A stretch of DNA of 29,748 bases from CAVSUZ01 sp963791885 (GTDB lineage Bacteria; Pseudomonadota; Alphaproteobacteria; Acetobacterales; Acetobacteraceae). Shown piece by piece: positions 18,218 through 26,382 of this stretch. Numbering within the stretch: position 1 is the first letter of the stretch; each line of letters begins with the position of its first letter. The stretch is taken from assembly GCA_963791885.1 (NCBI GenBank), contig CAWBUL010000010.1, positions 1-29,748 on the forward strand. The letters run 5' to 3'. The translations under genes were made by a program, and so were the position numbers. The notes beneath the pieces are model-generated. The model made no database searches and was not told where the DNA came from. It saw nothing but the letters and a program-made list of their open reading frames with translations.

Positions 18218-18733
18218 TTAATCGACCCCTTTTCCCGTCGGTGACAGCGCGACACGCTCTGCGATGATCTTCTGCCCCTCGAACGCCACCGACAACTCGT
18301 AGAATGGAAGCAGATCGCGAATCCGGCGCAGCAGGAAGGCATAGTAGACGATCAGCGCACGTGCCAGACCGAGCATCTGTTCGCCGTTCAGCGACGCCAC
18401 CAATGCGGCGGCTTCCTCATGAAGCGCCGCAGTATCATGCATCGCATAGCGCGTCTTGAACGTGTTCACCGGACGCCGGAATTGCTCCGCGGCCACGGTC
18501 CGCAGCCAGGACTCCGCGCCGTATTTCTCTGCCAGGGCGGCAACGAACGCCACGCCGTCGCGCGCGCTGCTCGCTTGCTGAAACGCGAAGATCGTCGGCG
18601 TGAAGGACTGCCCCATCGCACCGAGCAGCCTAGAAACCCGGGACACATCCTCCGCCTTGCCCTCGTGGAGCGTCAGCGTGGCCCTGTTGATCTTGTTCAG
18701 AAGCCCTTCCAGCGAGACATCTGCGGAAGCCAT
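18218..18733 (-). CDS. Unknown helical protein in the transport operon
   Basis: I do not recognise this 171-aa protein. It starts at ATG 18733 (MASADVSLEGLLNKINRATL), two bases after the stop of the DUF3830 gene, so the pair is surely cotranscribed. It is predicted mostly helical and soluble, with no signal peptide. Features include the amphipathic stretch ALHEEAAALVASLNGEQMLG and RALIVYYAFLLRRIRDLLPFYEL, a semi-hydrophobic helix. The frame is open upstream to 19198, but that part is the shadow of the DUF3830 gene. Its position between the DUF3830 gene and the permeases suggests an accessory role in handling the transported compound; this is inference only. Confidence 0.8.
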   Translation of the reverse strand: MASADVSLEGLLNKINRATLTLHEGKAEDVSRVSRLLGAMGQSFTPTIFAFQQASSARDGVAFVAALAEKYGAESWLRTVAAEQFRRPVNTFKTRYAMHDTAALHEEAAALVASLNGEQMLGLARALIVYYAFLLRRIRDLLPFYELSVAFEGQKIIAERVALSPTGKGVD

Positions 18734-18735
18734 GC

Positions 18736-19131
18736 TCAGGACTCCTTCCGCCGCAGCGTCGCCGTTATACCCGGTTCCCTCCATGATCGTCTGGCCATCT
18801 GCTGGATCGCCGGCAGGTTGCTCACGATGCGGCCGAACACATTCCCCGGGCTGATCACCCGCAACGCGCCATAGTAGATGCAGATCGCCGGCCCCTGCAC
18901 GAAATAGCCCAGGTCTCCCGGCTCGTTTTCGTAGAGCTGATTCTCTCGCTCCCACATCAGCCCGAACGTCGGGAAGGAGACTTCCTCGCCCGAGAAATTC
19001 GCGTGGTTGATCGTCTCCGACAGCGGCAGGGCGTTCCACACTGCCTCGCAGGTCTTCGGCGCCTTCGCTTCGAACAGATCGGCAATGCCTTCCACGCCGC
19101 CAAGCGTTACAATCAACTGCCGTCCGCTCAT
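18736..19131 (-). CDS. DUF3830 family protein
   Basis: A 131-aa protein matching DUF3830, a small cyclophilin-like fold family often coded near amine or polyamine transport and amidase genes. Marks are ADLFEAKAPKTCEAVWNALP, a conserved early segment, then HANFSGEEVSFPTF, PGDLGYFVQGPAICIYYG and SPGNVFGRI. The ATG at 19131 overlaps the ATPase stop as ATGA, a classic coupling, and is preferred over the ATG at 19143. Biochemical function is unknown. Confidence 0.85.
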   Translation of the reverse strand: MSGRQLIVTLGGVEGIADLFEAKAPKTCEAVWNALPLSETINHANFSGEEVSFPTFGLMWERENQLYENEPGDLGYFVQGPAICIYYGALRVISPGNVFGRIVSNLPAIQQMARRSWREPGITATLRRKES

Positions 19132-20294
19132 TGTGCTCCACACTCCCGTCGCTCATCGCTCGCTTCCAGCACGTTACACCACTCGGGCTTCCAAGCAACG
19201 ACGACCGGCTGGTTCAACTCAGGCACGAAGTCGGCGAACTCGTCGCCATCTCCGCGATTCGCCTGCATGACTCTTAAATTCAAACTTGACGAAGCTATCA
19301 CACGAAACACCGATGCCGCCCCAAGAAACGTCGCCGCGGTCACCGTGCCCGGAAAGCGGTTCGCATAATTCAATGCCCTCGGATCGTCAGGGTGAAACAA
19401 CCGCAGCGCTTCGGGACGCAGGCTGATCGCCGCGGCACGTCTGGCGCGGCACTCCCGCGCCGCCACCACCACTGTCCCGATCCCTCTATCCGCAGTGAAC
19501 GACATCTCTCCGCCATCGGAGGGTTCCAGATGACCGGCAATGATATTCGCCTCGCCGATGAACTCCGTCACGAACATCGTCTTCGGTGAACGATAGATCT
19601 CCGCGGGGCGTCCAACCTGCTCGATTCGTCCGTGATTCATCACCACAATTCGGTCGGAAATCGTCAGCGCCTCCTCCTGATCGTGCGTTACGAAAACCGT
19701 GGTGATCGCCAGCCGCTGCTGCAGCTCCCGAATCTGCCCGCGCAGGTCCTGCCGCAGCCGCGCATCCAGATTGCTCAGCGGTTCATCCAGAAGCAGCACC
19801 GACGGGTGAATGACGATGGCCCGCGCCAGCGCCACGCGCTGCTGCTGACCGCCACTCAACTGCCGCGGATCGCGTTCGGCGAACTTGCCAAGCCGCACCT
19901 GCTCCAGCGCCTCTTGCGCCTGACGACGCCGTTCGCGCCTCCCTATGCCCCGCATCTTCAGCCCGAACCCGACATTGTCCACCACCGTCAGATGCGGAAA
20001 CAGCGCATAGCTTTGAAACAGCATGCCGACGTCGCGCTTGTACGGCGGAACGCGCGTCACGTCGGAATTCTGCAGCAGAACGCACCCCGCATCCGGTTCG
20101 ACGAATCCGGCGATGATGCGAAGCGTCGTGGTCTTGCCGCACCCAGACGGCCCCAGGATGGAAATCAGCTCTCCCGGAGCAACCGCCAGGGAAACATCGT
20201 CAACGACGAGGACGCCCCCAAAGCTTTTGCGGATGTCGCGAAGCTCGAGATCGGCACCCACCGCTGCCGGGCTCTTAGACGGCCCAGTGCCCAT
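19128..20294 (-). CDS. ABC transporter ATP-binding protein, PotA-like
   Basis: A 388-aa ATPase of the spermidine/putrescine/iron importer class. Walker A is GPSGCGKT (48-55), the Q-loop is in MLFQSYALFPHL, the signature is LSGGQ (146-150), Walker B is VLLLDE (166-171) and the switch His is H204 in THDQEEA. The C-terminal third (from about 245) is a TOBE-type regulatory domain with a typical ISLRPEALRLF segment. It is the first gene of the minus-strand operon, and its 184-bp upstream gap faces rpmF. It energises the two permeases coded downstream. The stop overlaps the next start (ATGA). Confidence 0.95.
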   Translation of the reverse strand: MGTGPSKSPAAVGADLELRDIRKSFGGVLVVDDVSLAVAPGELISILGPSGCGKTTTLRIIAGFVEPDAGCVLLQNSDVTRVPPYKRDVGMLFQSYALFPHLTVVDNVGFGLKMRGIGRRERRRQAQEALEQVRLGKFAERDPRQLSGGQQQRVALARAIVIHPSVLLLDEPLSNLDARLRQDLRGQIRELQQRLAITTVFVTHDQEEALTISDRIVVMNHGRIEQVGRPAEIYRSPKTMFVTEFIGEANIIAGHLEPSDGGEMSFTADRGIGTVVVAARECRARRAAAISLRPEALRLFHPDDPRALNYANRFPGTVTAATFLGAASVFRVIASSSLNLRVMQANRGDGDEFADFVPELNQPVVVAWKPEWCNVLEASDERRECGAQ

Positions 20295-20478
20295 CGCTCA
20301 CTCCGCGCGAGATCAGGCCAACGCTACCACGGCTTCTCCTTGCCGCAAGATAGAGCAGCCTGGTGTCCTTGCGACCCCGGAGCCCCTCTGCTAGACGGCG
20401 CGACTTACTGCTGCGCAAACAGGCAGCCCTGTCGCGCGACCCGCTGGGCGCCCTCATCCTACCGGAGAGACTGGTCTC

Positions 20479-20682
20479 ATGGCCGTACCGAAGAGAAAAA
20501 CGACGCCGTCGCGGCGCGGCATGCGCCGAAGCCATGAGGCTCTGGGCCCGGAAGCCCACGCGGAATGCCCCAACTGCGGTGAACTGAAGCGACCACATCA
20601 CGTCTGCAGCCATTGCGGCTATTATGACGGACGCGAGGTTGTCGCCGCGGGGAAGGCCCTGAAGGGCGCGGTTCGGGCCTGA
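20479..20682 (+). CDS. rpmF: 50S ribosomal protein L32
   Basis: A 67-aa protein with the L32 start MAVPKRKTTPSRRGMRRSH and a four-cysteine zinc ribbon (CPNCG ... CSHCGYY). Length is typical of alphaproteobacteria. A good ribosome site (GGAGAG) precedes ATG 20479. It heads the rpmF–plsX–fabH group, a widely conserved order linking ribosome and fatty-acid synthesis genes. Confidence 0.97.
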   Translation: MAVPKRKTTPSRRGMRRSHEALGPEAHAECPNCGELKRPHHVCSHCGYYDGREVVAAGKALKGAVRA

Positions 20683-20698
20683 GTCCCGACCCGGGTCC

Positions 20699-21763
20699 AT
20701 GGCGGAGCATTTCACCCTGGCGGTGGATGCGATGGGCGGGGACCGCGCGCCCGAGATGGTCATCGCCGGTATTGAGCTAGCCGCTGAACGCCACCCCGAG
20801 GCGCGCTTCCTGCTGGTCGGCGATGAAGCACGCATTGCGCCCCTGCTGCGGCGGCGCAAGCGGGCGAGTGCCGTGTGCACCATCCGGCATGCACCCGAGG
20901 TCATCGGCAATGACATGAAGCCGACGGCCGCCCTGCGCGTGCGCGGCGCCTCCATGCGGCTGGCCATCGACGCCGTCGCCGCGAAGGAGGCCGCCGGGGT
21001 CGTCTCGGCTGGCAATACCGGCGCCTTGCTTGCGCTGGCGAAGATCGTCATCAAAACGCTGCCCGGGATCGACCGTCCAGCGATGGCCGCCATTGGGCCC
21101 TCGGCGCGGGGCGACGTGGTGCTGCTCGATCTCGGCGCCAACCTGACCTGCGATGCCCGCAACCTGTTGGAATTCGCGGTGATGGGCGAGGTCTTTGCCC
21201 GCACCGTCCTCGGCCTGACCTCACCCACGATCGGGCTGCTGAATGTCGGCTCCGAGGAGCAGAAGGGTGACGATCGCATTCGCGAGGCGGCGGACGTCCT
21301 GCGACGGAGTCCGCTCGCCAAGCAGTTCCATGGTTTCGTAGAGGGGCACGACATCGCTGCCGGAACGACGGACGTGATCGTGACGGACGGCTTCACCGGC
21401 AATGTCGCCCTGAAGACGGGTGAAGGCGCGCTTCGGCTGGTCGGGGACCTGTTGCGCCTCGTGTTCCGCTCCTCCTGGTCGGCGCGCCTGGCGTATTTGC
21501 TGGCGCGCCCGGCGCTGAATCGGTTACGGGAATGGCTCGATCCGCGCCGATACAACGGTGCTGTGATGCTAGGACTGAACGGCGTGGTAGTGAAATCGCA
21601 TGGCGGGACGGACGCGCAGGGTTTCGCCCATGCGATCGACGTCGCTATGGATATGGTCGTGCATCGGTTCAATGACCGGATCCGCCAGGGGCTGGCGCAG
21701 GTCATGACCGCCTCTGAGGCACAAGCCTCGGACGACAGTCCCCGGCTGGCAACCGCCCGCTGA
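20699..21763 (+). CDS. plsX: Phosphate acyltransferase PlsX
   Basis: A 354-aa cytoplasmic enzyme that converts acyl-ACP to acyl-phosphate for phospholipid synthesis. The start HFTLAVDAMGGDRAPEMVI is the family signature. GVVSAGNTGALLALAKI, LLDLGANLTCDA, IGLLNVGSEEQKGDD and VTDGFTGNVALKTGEG follow in the normal order. It lies 16 bases after rpmF and its stop overlaps the fabH start by one base (TGATG). Confidence 0.96.
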   Translation: MAEHFTLAVDAMGGDRAPEMVIAGIELAAERHPEARFLLVGDEARIAPLLRRRKRASAVCTIRHAPEVIGNDMKPTAALRVRGASMRLAIDAVAAKEAAGVVSAGNTGALLALAKIVIKTLPGIDRPAMAAIGPSARGDVVLLDLGANLTCDARNLLEFAVMGEVFARTVLGLTSPTIGLLNVGSEEQKGDDRIREAADVLRRSPLAKQFHGFVEGHDIAAGTTDVIVTDGFTGNVALKTGEGALRLVGDLLRLVFRSSWSARLAYLLARPALNRLREWLDPRRYNGAVMLGLNGVVVKSHGGTDAQGFAHAIDVAMDMVVHRFNDRIRQGLAQVMTASEAQASDDSPRLATAR

Positions 21764-22734
21764 TGCCGGTGCGGTCCGTTCTGGCCGGCGTCGGCGCGTA
21801 CCTGCCGGAGCGCGTTGTTACAAACGACGAACTTGCTGCCCGGATCGACACCTCCGACGCGTGGATCCGCGAACGCACCGGCATCGGCCAGAGACACGTG
21901 GCGAATGCCAAGGAGACATGCGCGTTCATGGGCACGAGCGCGGCGGCGGCCGCGCTGCGCGATGCCGGGGCCGCGGCCTCCGACGTGGATGCCATAATCC
22001 TGGCGACCAGCACCCCCGACCAGGCCTTCCCGGCGACGGCGCTGCGGGTGCAGGCCGCGCTGGGCGTAACGCGGGGCTTCGGCTTCGATCTGTCCGCGGC
22101 GTGCGCCGGCTTTATCTATGCCTTGTCGGTTGCAGACGGGATGATCCGTGCCGGGCAGGCGCATGGCGTGCTGGTGATCGGCAGCGAAGTGTATTCCCGT
22201 ATCCTGAACTGGCAGGATCGCGGCACCTGCGTGCTGTTCGGCGACGGAGCAGGCGCGGTGTTCCTGTACAAGGGGGAAGGCAGCGGCTCGATCGACCGCG
22301 GAATCCTGTCCACTCATCTGCACGCGCAGGGCACGCTGGGGGACATCCTGTATGTAGACGGCGCCGTCGGGCAGCCGGACCGGCCTGGCACGCTGGTGAT
22401 GAATGGCCGCGAGGTGTTTCGCCACGCCGTGATCCGGCTGGCCGAGGCGGTCGATGAGGCGTTGGCGGCGAACGGGCTGTCGCGGCGGGACGTGGACTGG
22501 CTGGTGCCGCATCAGGCCAACCTGCGGATCATCGATGCCATGGGCAAGCGGTTGGGCCTGCCGTCGGACCGCGTGGTGGTGACGGTGGACCGGCATGCGA
22601 ACACCTCGGCTGCCTCGGTACCGTTGGCGTTGGCCGAGGCGGTTCAGGACGGGCGCATCCGGCGCGGCGACCTGGTGCTGATGGAGGCGCTGGGAGGCGG
22701 ATTGACCTGGGGATCAGCGCTGGTCCGGATGTAG
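21763..22734 (+). CDS. fabH: Beta-ketoacyl-ACP synthase III
   Basis: A 323-aa condensing enzyme that starts fatty-acid synthesis from acetyl-CoA and malonyl-ACP. The catalytic triad is visible: C114 in SAACAGFIYAL, H250 in WLVPHQANLRIID and N280 in HANTSAAS. The C-terminus (ALGGGLTWGSALVRM) is complete. Translation is coupled to plsX. In many alphaproteobacteria the IHF alpha gene follows; here a repeat array comes next. Confidence 0.97.
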   Translation: MPVRSVLAGVGAYLPERVVTNDELAARIDTSDAWIRERTGIGQRHVANAKETCAFMGTSAAAAALRDAGAAASDVDAIILATSTPDQAFPATALRVQAALGVTRGFGFDLSAACAGFIYALSVADGMIRAGQAHGVLVIGSEVYSRILNWQDRGTCVLFGDGAGAVFLYKGEGSGSIDRGILSTHLHAQGTLGDILYVDGAVGQPDRPGTLVMNGREVFRHAVIRLAEAVDEALAANGLSRRDVDWLVPHQANLRIIDAMGKRLGLPSDRVVVTVDRHANTSAASVPLALAEAVQDGRIRRGDLVLMEALGGGLTWGSALVRM

Positions 22735-22769
22735 CGCGGGCATGCCGAGGCGTGCCGGACGTTAAGGTT

Positions 22770-22825
22770 GTCTCGGGAGAGTCTCAGTTTCCGGAGCATG
22801 AGGTTTTGGTCCATGGGACGAGACG
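22770..22825 (+). repeat. 56-bp GTCTC/GAGAC repeat, copy 5
   Basis: It has the box layout GTCTCG, then AGTCTCAG ten bases on, and a closing GAGACG. It begins 35 bases past the fabH stop and is in sense with fabH. The middle is the most diverged of the seven copies. Confidence 0.7.
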
Positions 22826-22847
22826 GACGACGGGGGCGGTCCCGTCT

Positions 22848-22903
22848 GTCTCGCAGACGTCTCAGTTTTCTGTTTGTGGGATTCCAGCTCGTGCGATGAG
22901 ATG
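22848..22903 (+). repeat. 56-bp GTCTC/GAGAC repeat, copy 6
   Basis: Three boxes lie at the standard spacing (GTCTC, CGTCTCAGTTTT, and a closing TGAGATG with one change). The unit length is again 56 bases. Confidence 0.75.
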
Positions 22904-22930
22904 GAAGCGCCGGCGGGCGAACCATAGCGA

Positions 22931-22987
22931 GTCTCGCCATTGTCTCAATTTTGTGTTTTCGAGTCTTTGGGATCGTCAGGTGAGACG
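22931..22987 (+). repeat. 56-bp GTCTC/GAGAC repeat, copy 7
   Basis: The boxes are GTCTCG, TGTCTCA and TGAGACG. It has one extra base in the middle (57 bp). Its TTTTGTGTTTTCGAGTC core is shared exactly with the inverse complement of copy 2. Confidence 0.8.
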
Positions 22988-23115
22988 ATCCGGGTCGAGG
23001 ATATAAGGGGCGTGGGTCGGGCGCGGGCGTCCATGATGCTCGTATGGTGTTAGTGGTAGTGACTTTTCAAGCATCTTCCAGCCTCGTAACCACGCTGGTA
23101 TGTTCCGTGGCTGTG

Positions 23116-24605
23116 ATGACTGAGCCTGTCCTGATCGCCGGCGCCGGTCCGGCCGGACTGTTTGCCGCCTGCGAACTTCTGCGCCACGGCGTTAGGCCGC
23201 GCATCCTGGAGCGCCGGGAGGCGCCGCATCACGAGGCGCGGGGCACCGTGTTGCAGCCCGCAGTGCTGGAGGTTCTGGGCCGCGCCGGGGTGCTCGAGCC
23301 CTTCCTGCGCGATGGGGTGCATGTTCGCCACGCGCAGCTTCTGGGTCCCGGATTACGGGAACTCGCCCGCGATGACTTTGGCGGCACCGGTTGCGCCTAT
23401 GACTTTCAGTGCTGCCAGCCGCAATGGCTCACCGAGTCGATCTTCCGCGCGCATCTGGCGGCGCACAGCGTTGCGGTGGAGTTCGGCACCGAGGTGACGG
23501 CGATTGAGGACGCGCCGGCCGGTTTGCGGGTCACGATGCAGCGCAACGGGCGGACCGAGACGATCGACACGGGCTATGTCCTGGGTACCGGGGGCGGGCA
23601 CGACGTGACTCGCCATTCGATGCACCAACATTTGGGCGGCGAGACCTATGCCCATTCCTATTTCGTTGCCGATGTCAGGGTTACGCTGGCGCCGCCGGGT
23701 GACCACGGCCGGGTCATCGTCGGTCCCGGCGGGTTCGTACTGTTTTCGCCTCTGCCGGAGGATCGCTGGCTTATTTTCGTCAACTGCGACGAAGACGACC
23801 TGACCGAGCGTCCGGACGAGCGGACGTTGGCGACGCTGGTTGATGCGCGGATTGGGCAAGCGGCCGGGCTGCACGATCTGCGTTGGGTGTCGCACTTCCG
23901 CATGCATCGGCGCATGGCCGACCGCCTGAGCGACGGGCGTCGCTTTCTGCTCGGCGACGCGGGCCATCTATCCAGCCCGATGGGCGGTGAAGGTCTGAAT
24001 GCCGCGCTGATGGATGCCGGGATATCGGATGGAAACTGGCACTGGTGGCGCGGGGGAAAGCCAAGCCCTCGCTGCTGGAAAGCTATGCGATCGAGCGCGG
24101 GCTGGCGGATCGGCACGTGCTGGACGTTTCGGACGAGACGCACCGGCTGGTGATGAAGCTGATTGCCGTTTGCGAGGAGGCCGGCGCGCCGACGATACCG
24201 CAGCGCGACACGGCGCAGCGCCTGGCGGCGTTGCGCAAGCGCTTCATGCTGGACGTGTCCTATGAGGGTAGTCCGCTGGTTGGTGAGGCCGGAGAGTCGG
24301 GCAGGGTTGCGTTAGCGGGCGAGCGCTTCCCCGGGCGGCACTGGATCGACGGGGAGAGTCACCATTTGATTGTGTTCGGGGAGTCTTCCGGTCTGGAGGA
24401 TTTTTCTGCCCGCTGGAGGGACCACGTTTCCGTCATTGATGGTGCGGAATCGGAATTCGACGCTGTGGAGTGCGGTGTTCCCGACGGGGGTGCGATCCTG
24501 GTGCGGGCGGATGAGTTCATCGGATTCCGGGCGGCCACCGTGGACGAAGCGAACGTGGCGGCGCTGCATATGCATTTGGAAACTTATCTGATTGCGAGTT
24601 CCTGA
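23116..24605 (+). pseudogene. FAD-dependent monooxygenase (PheA/TfdB-type), frameshifted
   Basis: The start MTEPVLIAGAGPAGLFAACELLRHG is the dinucleotide-binding motif of FAD aromatic hydroxylases. GRRFLLGDAGHLSSPMGGEGLNAALMDA is the second FAD motif (GD and GGEGLN). The frame breaks there at GGG 24019-24021. One more G restores DIGWKLALVARGKAKPSLL and continues in the second frame to 24605 (AIERGLADRHVLDVSDETHR, ..., HMHLETYLIASS). The corrected protein is about 497 aa, with a C-terminal thioredoxin-like part. These enzymes hydroxylate phenols and related rings with NAD(P)H. The frame is open from 23044, but ATG 23116 fits the family. A diverged piece of the same gene lies at 29607-29748. 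Confidence 0.85.
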
Positions 24606-24897
24606 CGTCCTGTTGGAGAGTGAGATTCAGGCGCTCCGACGTGTCCGCCTCGCGCGATCTCGTGCTGGAGGCTGTTATGGAGCCCAATCTACGGTTCCCG
24701 TCAGGCGGACGGATTTGGATCGGCCCATCTGATAGCGGACCAAGTCAATTGCCATACCGTCAATTCGGAGAATACGAGAAGCTAACATTCAGCGATGCAA
24801 GTACCCGCTGCGTAGCGCCCAAATTTCAGGAGCAGCACGACTGCGGTTCCCCAGGGGCCAATTTATAGACAATCTTTTCGGCCCATTACTCCGGTGA
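24606..24897. other. Intergenic region, nothing recognised
   Basis: About 290 bases lie between the end of the monooxygenase gene and the end of the converging HEPN-like gene. A plus-strand frame from 24620 to 24868 has no protein character that I recognise. Base composition drops towards AT after about 24700, marking the edge of the accessory block. Confidence 0.4.
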
Positions 24898-25173
24898 TTA
24901 GTGCTGGCCCTGAGCCGAGTCAATCTCGACGGCTACCGGGTATTGCTTAGACGGAAAGTCATGAGCGCCGTAATCCGTAAAAGGCCCCTCATATCCAATC
25001 ACGTGGAACGTAAGCTGTCTCAGAAGTACTTCTACCTTATGGATGTGATCGAGCAGCTTCTGCATATCAACCGGTGTCGGCTTCTCGAGATCCTGTAATT
25101 TTGGATGAACGTGCCTATTCCGGAGATATACCCATGCATCTACGTAATTTCTTTCCACTCGTCCCGCCGCTGC

Positions 25174-25177
25174 CAGC
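25174..25177. repeat. Target-site duplication of the IS3-type element, left copy
   Basis: CAGC directly before the left end is repeated directly after the right end at 26379-26382. A 4-bp duplication is typical of the IS407 group of IS3. Confidence 0.85.
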
Positions 25178-25240
25178 TGACCCTGCCCCCTGAAATGTCC
25201 CCGCTCTGAGCTAGAGTCCGTTCCCGCCAGGAGACGGAAG

Positions 25241-25507
25241 ATGAGGAAGAGCCGGTTCACTGAGGAGCAGATCATCGGTGTGCTGAAGGACCATCAGGCA
25301 GGACTGCCGGTAACGGAGCTGTGCCGCAAGCACGGGATCAGCGACGCGACGTTCTACAATTGGCGATCGCGCTACGGCGGGATGGAGATCTCGGACGCCA
25401 AGAGACTGAAGGCTCTGGAAGAGGAGAACCGCAAGCTGAAGAAGCTGCTGGCGGAATCGGTGCTGGATGTGGCGACGCTGAAGGAAGCCTTGGGAAAAAA
25501 CTTCTGA
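25241..25507 (+). CDS. IS3-type transposase OrfA
   Basis: An 88-aa helix-turn-helix protein: MRKSRFTEEQIIGVLKDHQA, LCRKHGISDATFYNWRSRYGG, then a leucine-zipper-like helix (RLKALEEENRKLKKLLAE). It binds the element ends and, when translated through the frameshift, forms the N-terminus of the OrfAB transposase. The ribosome site is GGAG about 10 bases before ATG 25241. Confidence 0.93.
   Translation: MRKSRFTEEQIIGVLKDHQAGLPVTELCRKHGISDATFYNWRSRYGGMEISDAKRLKALEEENRKLKKLLAESVLDVATLKEALGKNF
25495..25501 (+). promoter_or_regulatory. Programmed -1 frameshift site A AAA AAC
   Basis: The heptamer sits in the correct phase of orfA (codons AAA AAC), four codons or fewer before its TGA. Slipping back one base leads into orfB (LLTPGSRRKAV). 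This is the normal IS3 control of transposase level, not a mutation. Confidence 0.85.
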
Positions 25508-26352
25508 CGCCCGGCTCGCGGCGGAAAGCTGTGATCTGGGCGATTGAAGAGAAGAGCTATTCGCAGCGGCGTGCCTGTTCGCTGCTGAGCATTGCACCGA
25601 AGGTGTTCCGTTACCTATCGCGCCGTGGCGGCGACGCTGCGGTTCGCACGCGGCTCCGCGCGTTGGCGGCCGAGCGGCGCCGGTTCGGATATCGGCGTTT
25701 GCATATTCTGCTGCGGCGAGAAGGGATCATGCTAAATCACAAGAAGCTGTTCCGGCTCTACCGCGAGGAACGACTGGTTGTGCGGCGGCGTGGCGGTCGC
25801 AAGCGGGCTTTGGGAACGCGCGCGCCAATGACGTTGCCACAGGGTCCGAACCAGCGCTGGAGCCTGGACTTCGTCTCCGACGTACTGGCCGACGGCCGCC
25901 GCTTTCGGGTGCTTGTGGTGGTGGACGACTTCACCCGCGAATGCCTGGCGCTGGTGGTGGATACATCGCTGTCCGGTCGCAGGGTGGTGCGCGAACTCAA
26001 TCACATCGTAGAACGGCGCGGCGCCCCCTTGCTGGTGGTCAGCGACAACGGGACCGAGCTGACGTCGCATGTGGTGCTGAGTTGGCGGCAAGATCGCGGT
26101 GTCGGCTGGCACTACATCGCCCCCGGCAAGCCAGTGCAGAACGCATTCGTCGAGAGCCTGAACGGTCGCTTGCGCGACGAATGCCTCAATGAGCACGTCT
26201 TCCAGGGCTTGCCCGCAGCCCGGAGGATCATCGAAGCTTGGCGGGCCGACTATAATGCCCATCGGCCCCACACCAGCCTGCGTGGACTTACTCCGAACGA
26301 GTTCGCAACCCGGTCCAGGACGGACCACAACCAGAACGGATTCTGGTTATGA
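25501..26352 (+). CDS. IS3-type transposase OrfB (DDE integrase domain)
   Basis: It is translated as OrfAB after -1 slippage. The DDE catalytic core is visible: D in RWSLDFVSDVLADG, D in LLVVSDNGTELTS, and E in QNAFVESLNGRLRDECLNEH, with the conserved IEAWRADYNAHRPHTSL after it. The C-terminus FWL ends 26 bases before the right end. Length of the core (about 283 aa) is normal, so the enzyme should work. Confidence 0.92.
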   Translation, partial: LLTPGSRRKAVIWAIEEKSYSQRRACSLLSIAPKVFRYLSRRGGDAAVRTRLRALAAERRRFGYRRLHILLRREGIMLNHKKLFRLYREERLVVRRRGGRKRALGTRAPMTLPQGPNQRWSLDFVSDVLADGRRFRVLVVVDDFTRECLALVVDTSLSGRRVVRELNHIVERRGAPLLVVSDNGTELTSHVVLSWRQDRGVGWHYIAPGKPVQNAFVESLNGRLRDECLNEHVFQGLPAARRIIEAWRADYNAHRPHTSLRGLTPNEFATRSRTDHNQNGFWL

Positions 26353-26378
26353 GTGAGGACAGTTTGGGGGCAGGGTCA

Positions 26379-26382
26379 CAGC
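26379..26382. repeat. Target-site duplication of the IS3-type element, right copy
   Basis: CAGC matches 25174-25177. Deleting the element plus one copy restores the reading frame of the split gene, which confirms the boundaries. Confidence 0.85.

Larger units (their letters stand above)
25178..26378 (+). mobile_element. IS3-family (IS407-group type) insertion sequence, complete
   Basis: A 1201-bp element with inverted ends. Left is TGACCCTGCCCCC... (25178-25200); right is ...GGGGGCAGGGTCA (26357-26378). The outer 13 bases match perfectly and TGTCC matches further in. It carries orfA and orfB with a slippery heptamer between them, and it is flanked by CAGC duplications. Nothing in it looks broken, so it may be active and was probably inserted recently. 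It splits the HEPN-like gene. Confidence 0.92.

Noticed and set aside
20275..22596. Minus-strand 773-codon open frame
   Set aside because: It covers the antisense of rpmF, plsX and fabH, all of which are secure.
24620..24868. 82-codon plus-strand frame after the monooxygenase gene
   Set aside because: No family character and no convincing ribosome site. It is probably chance.
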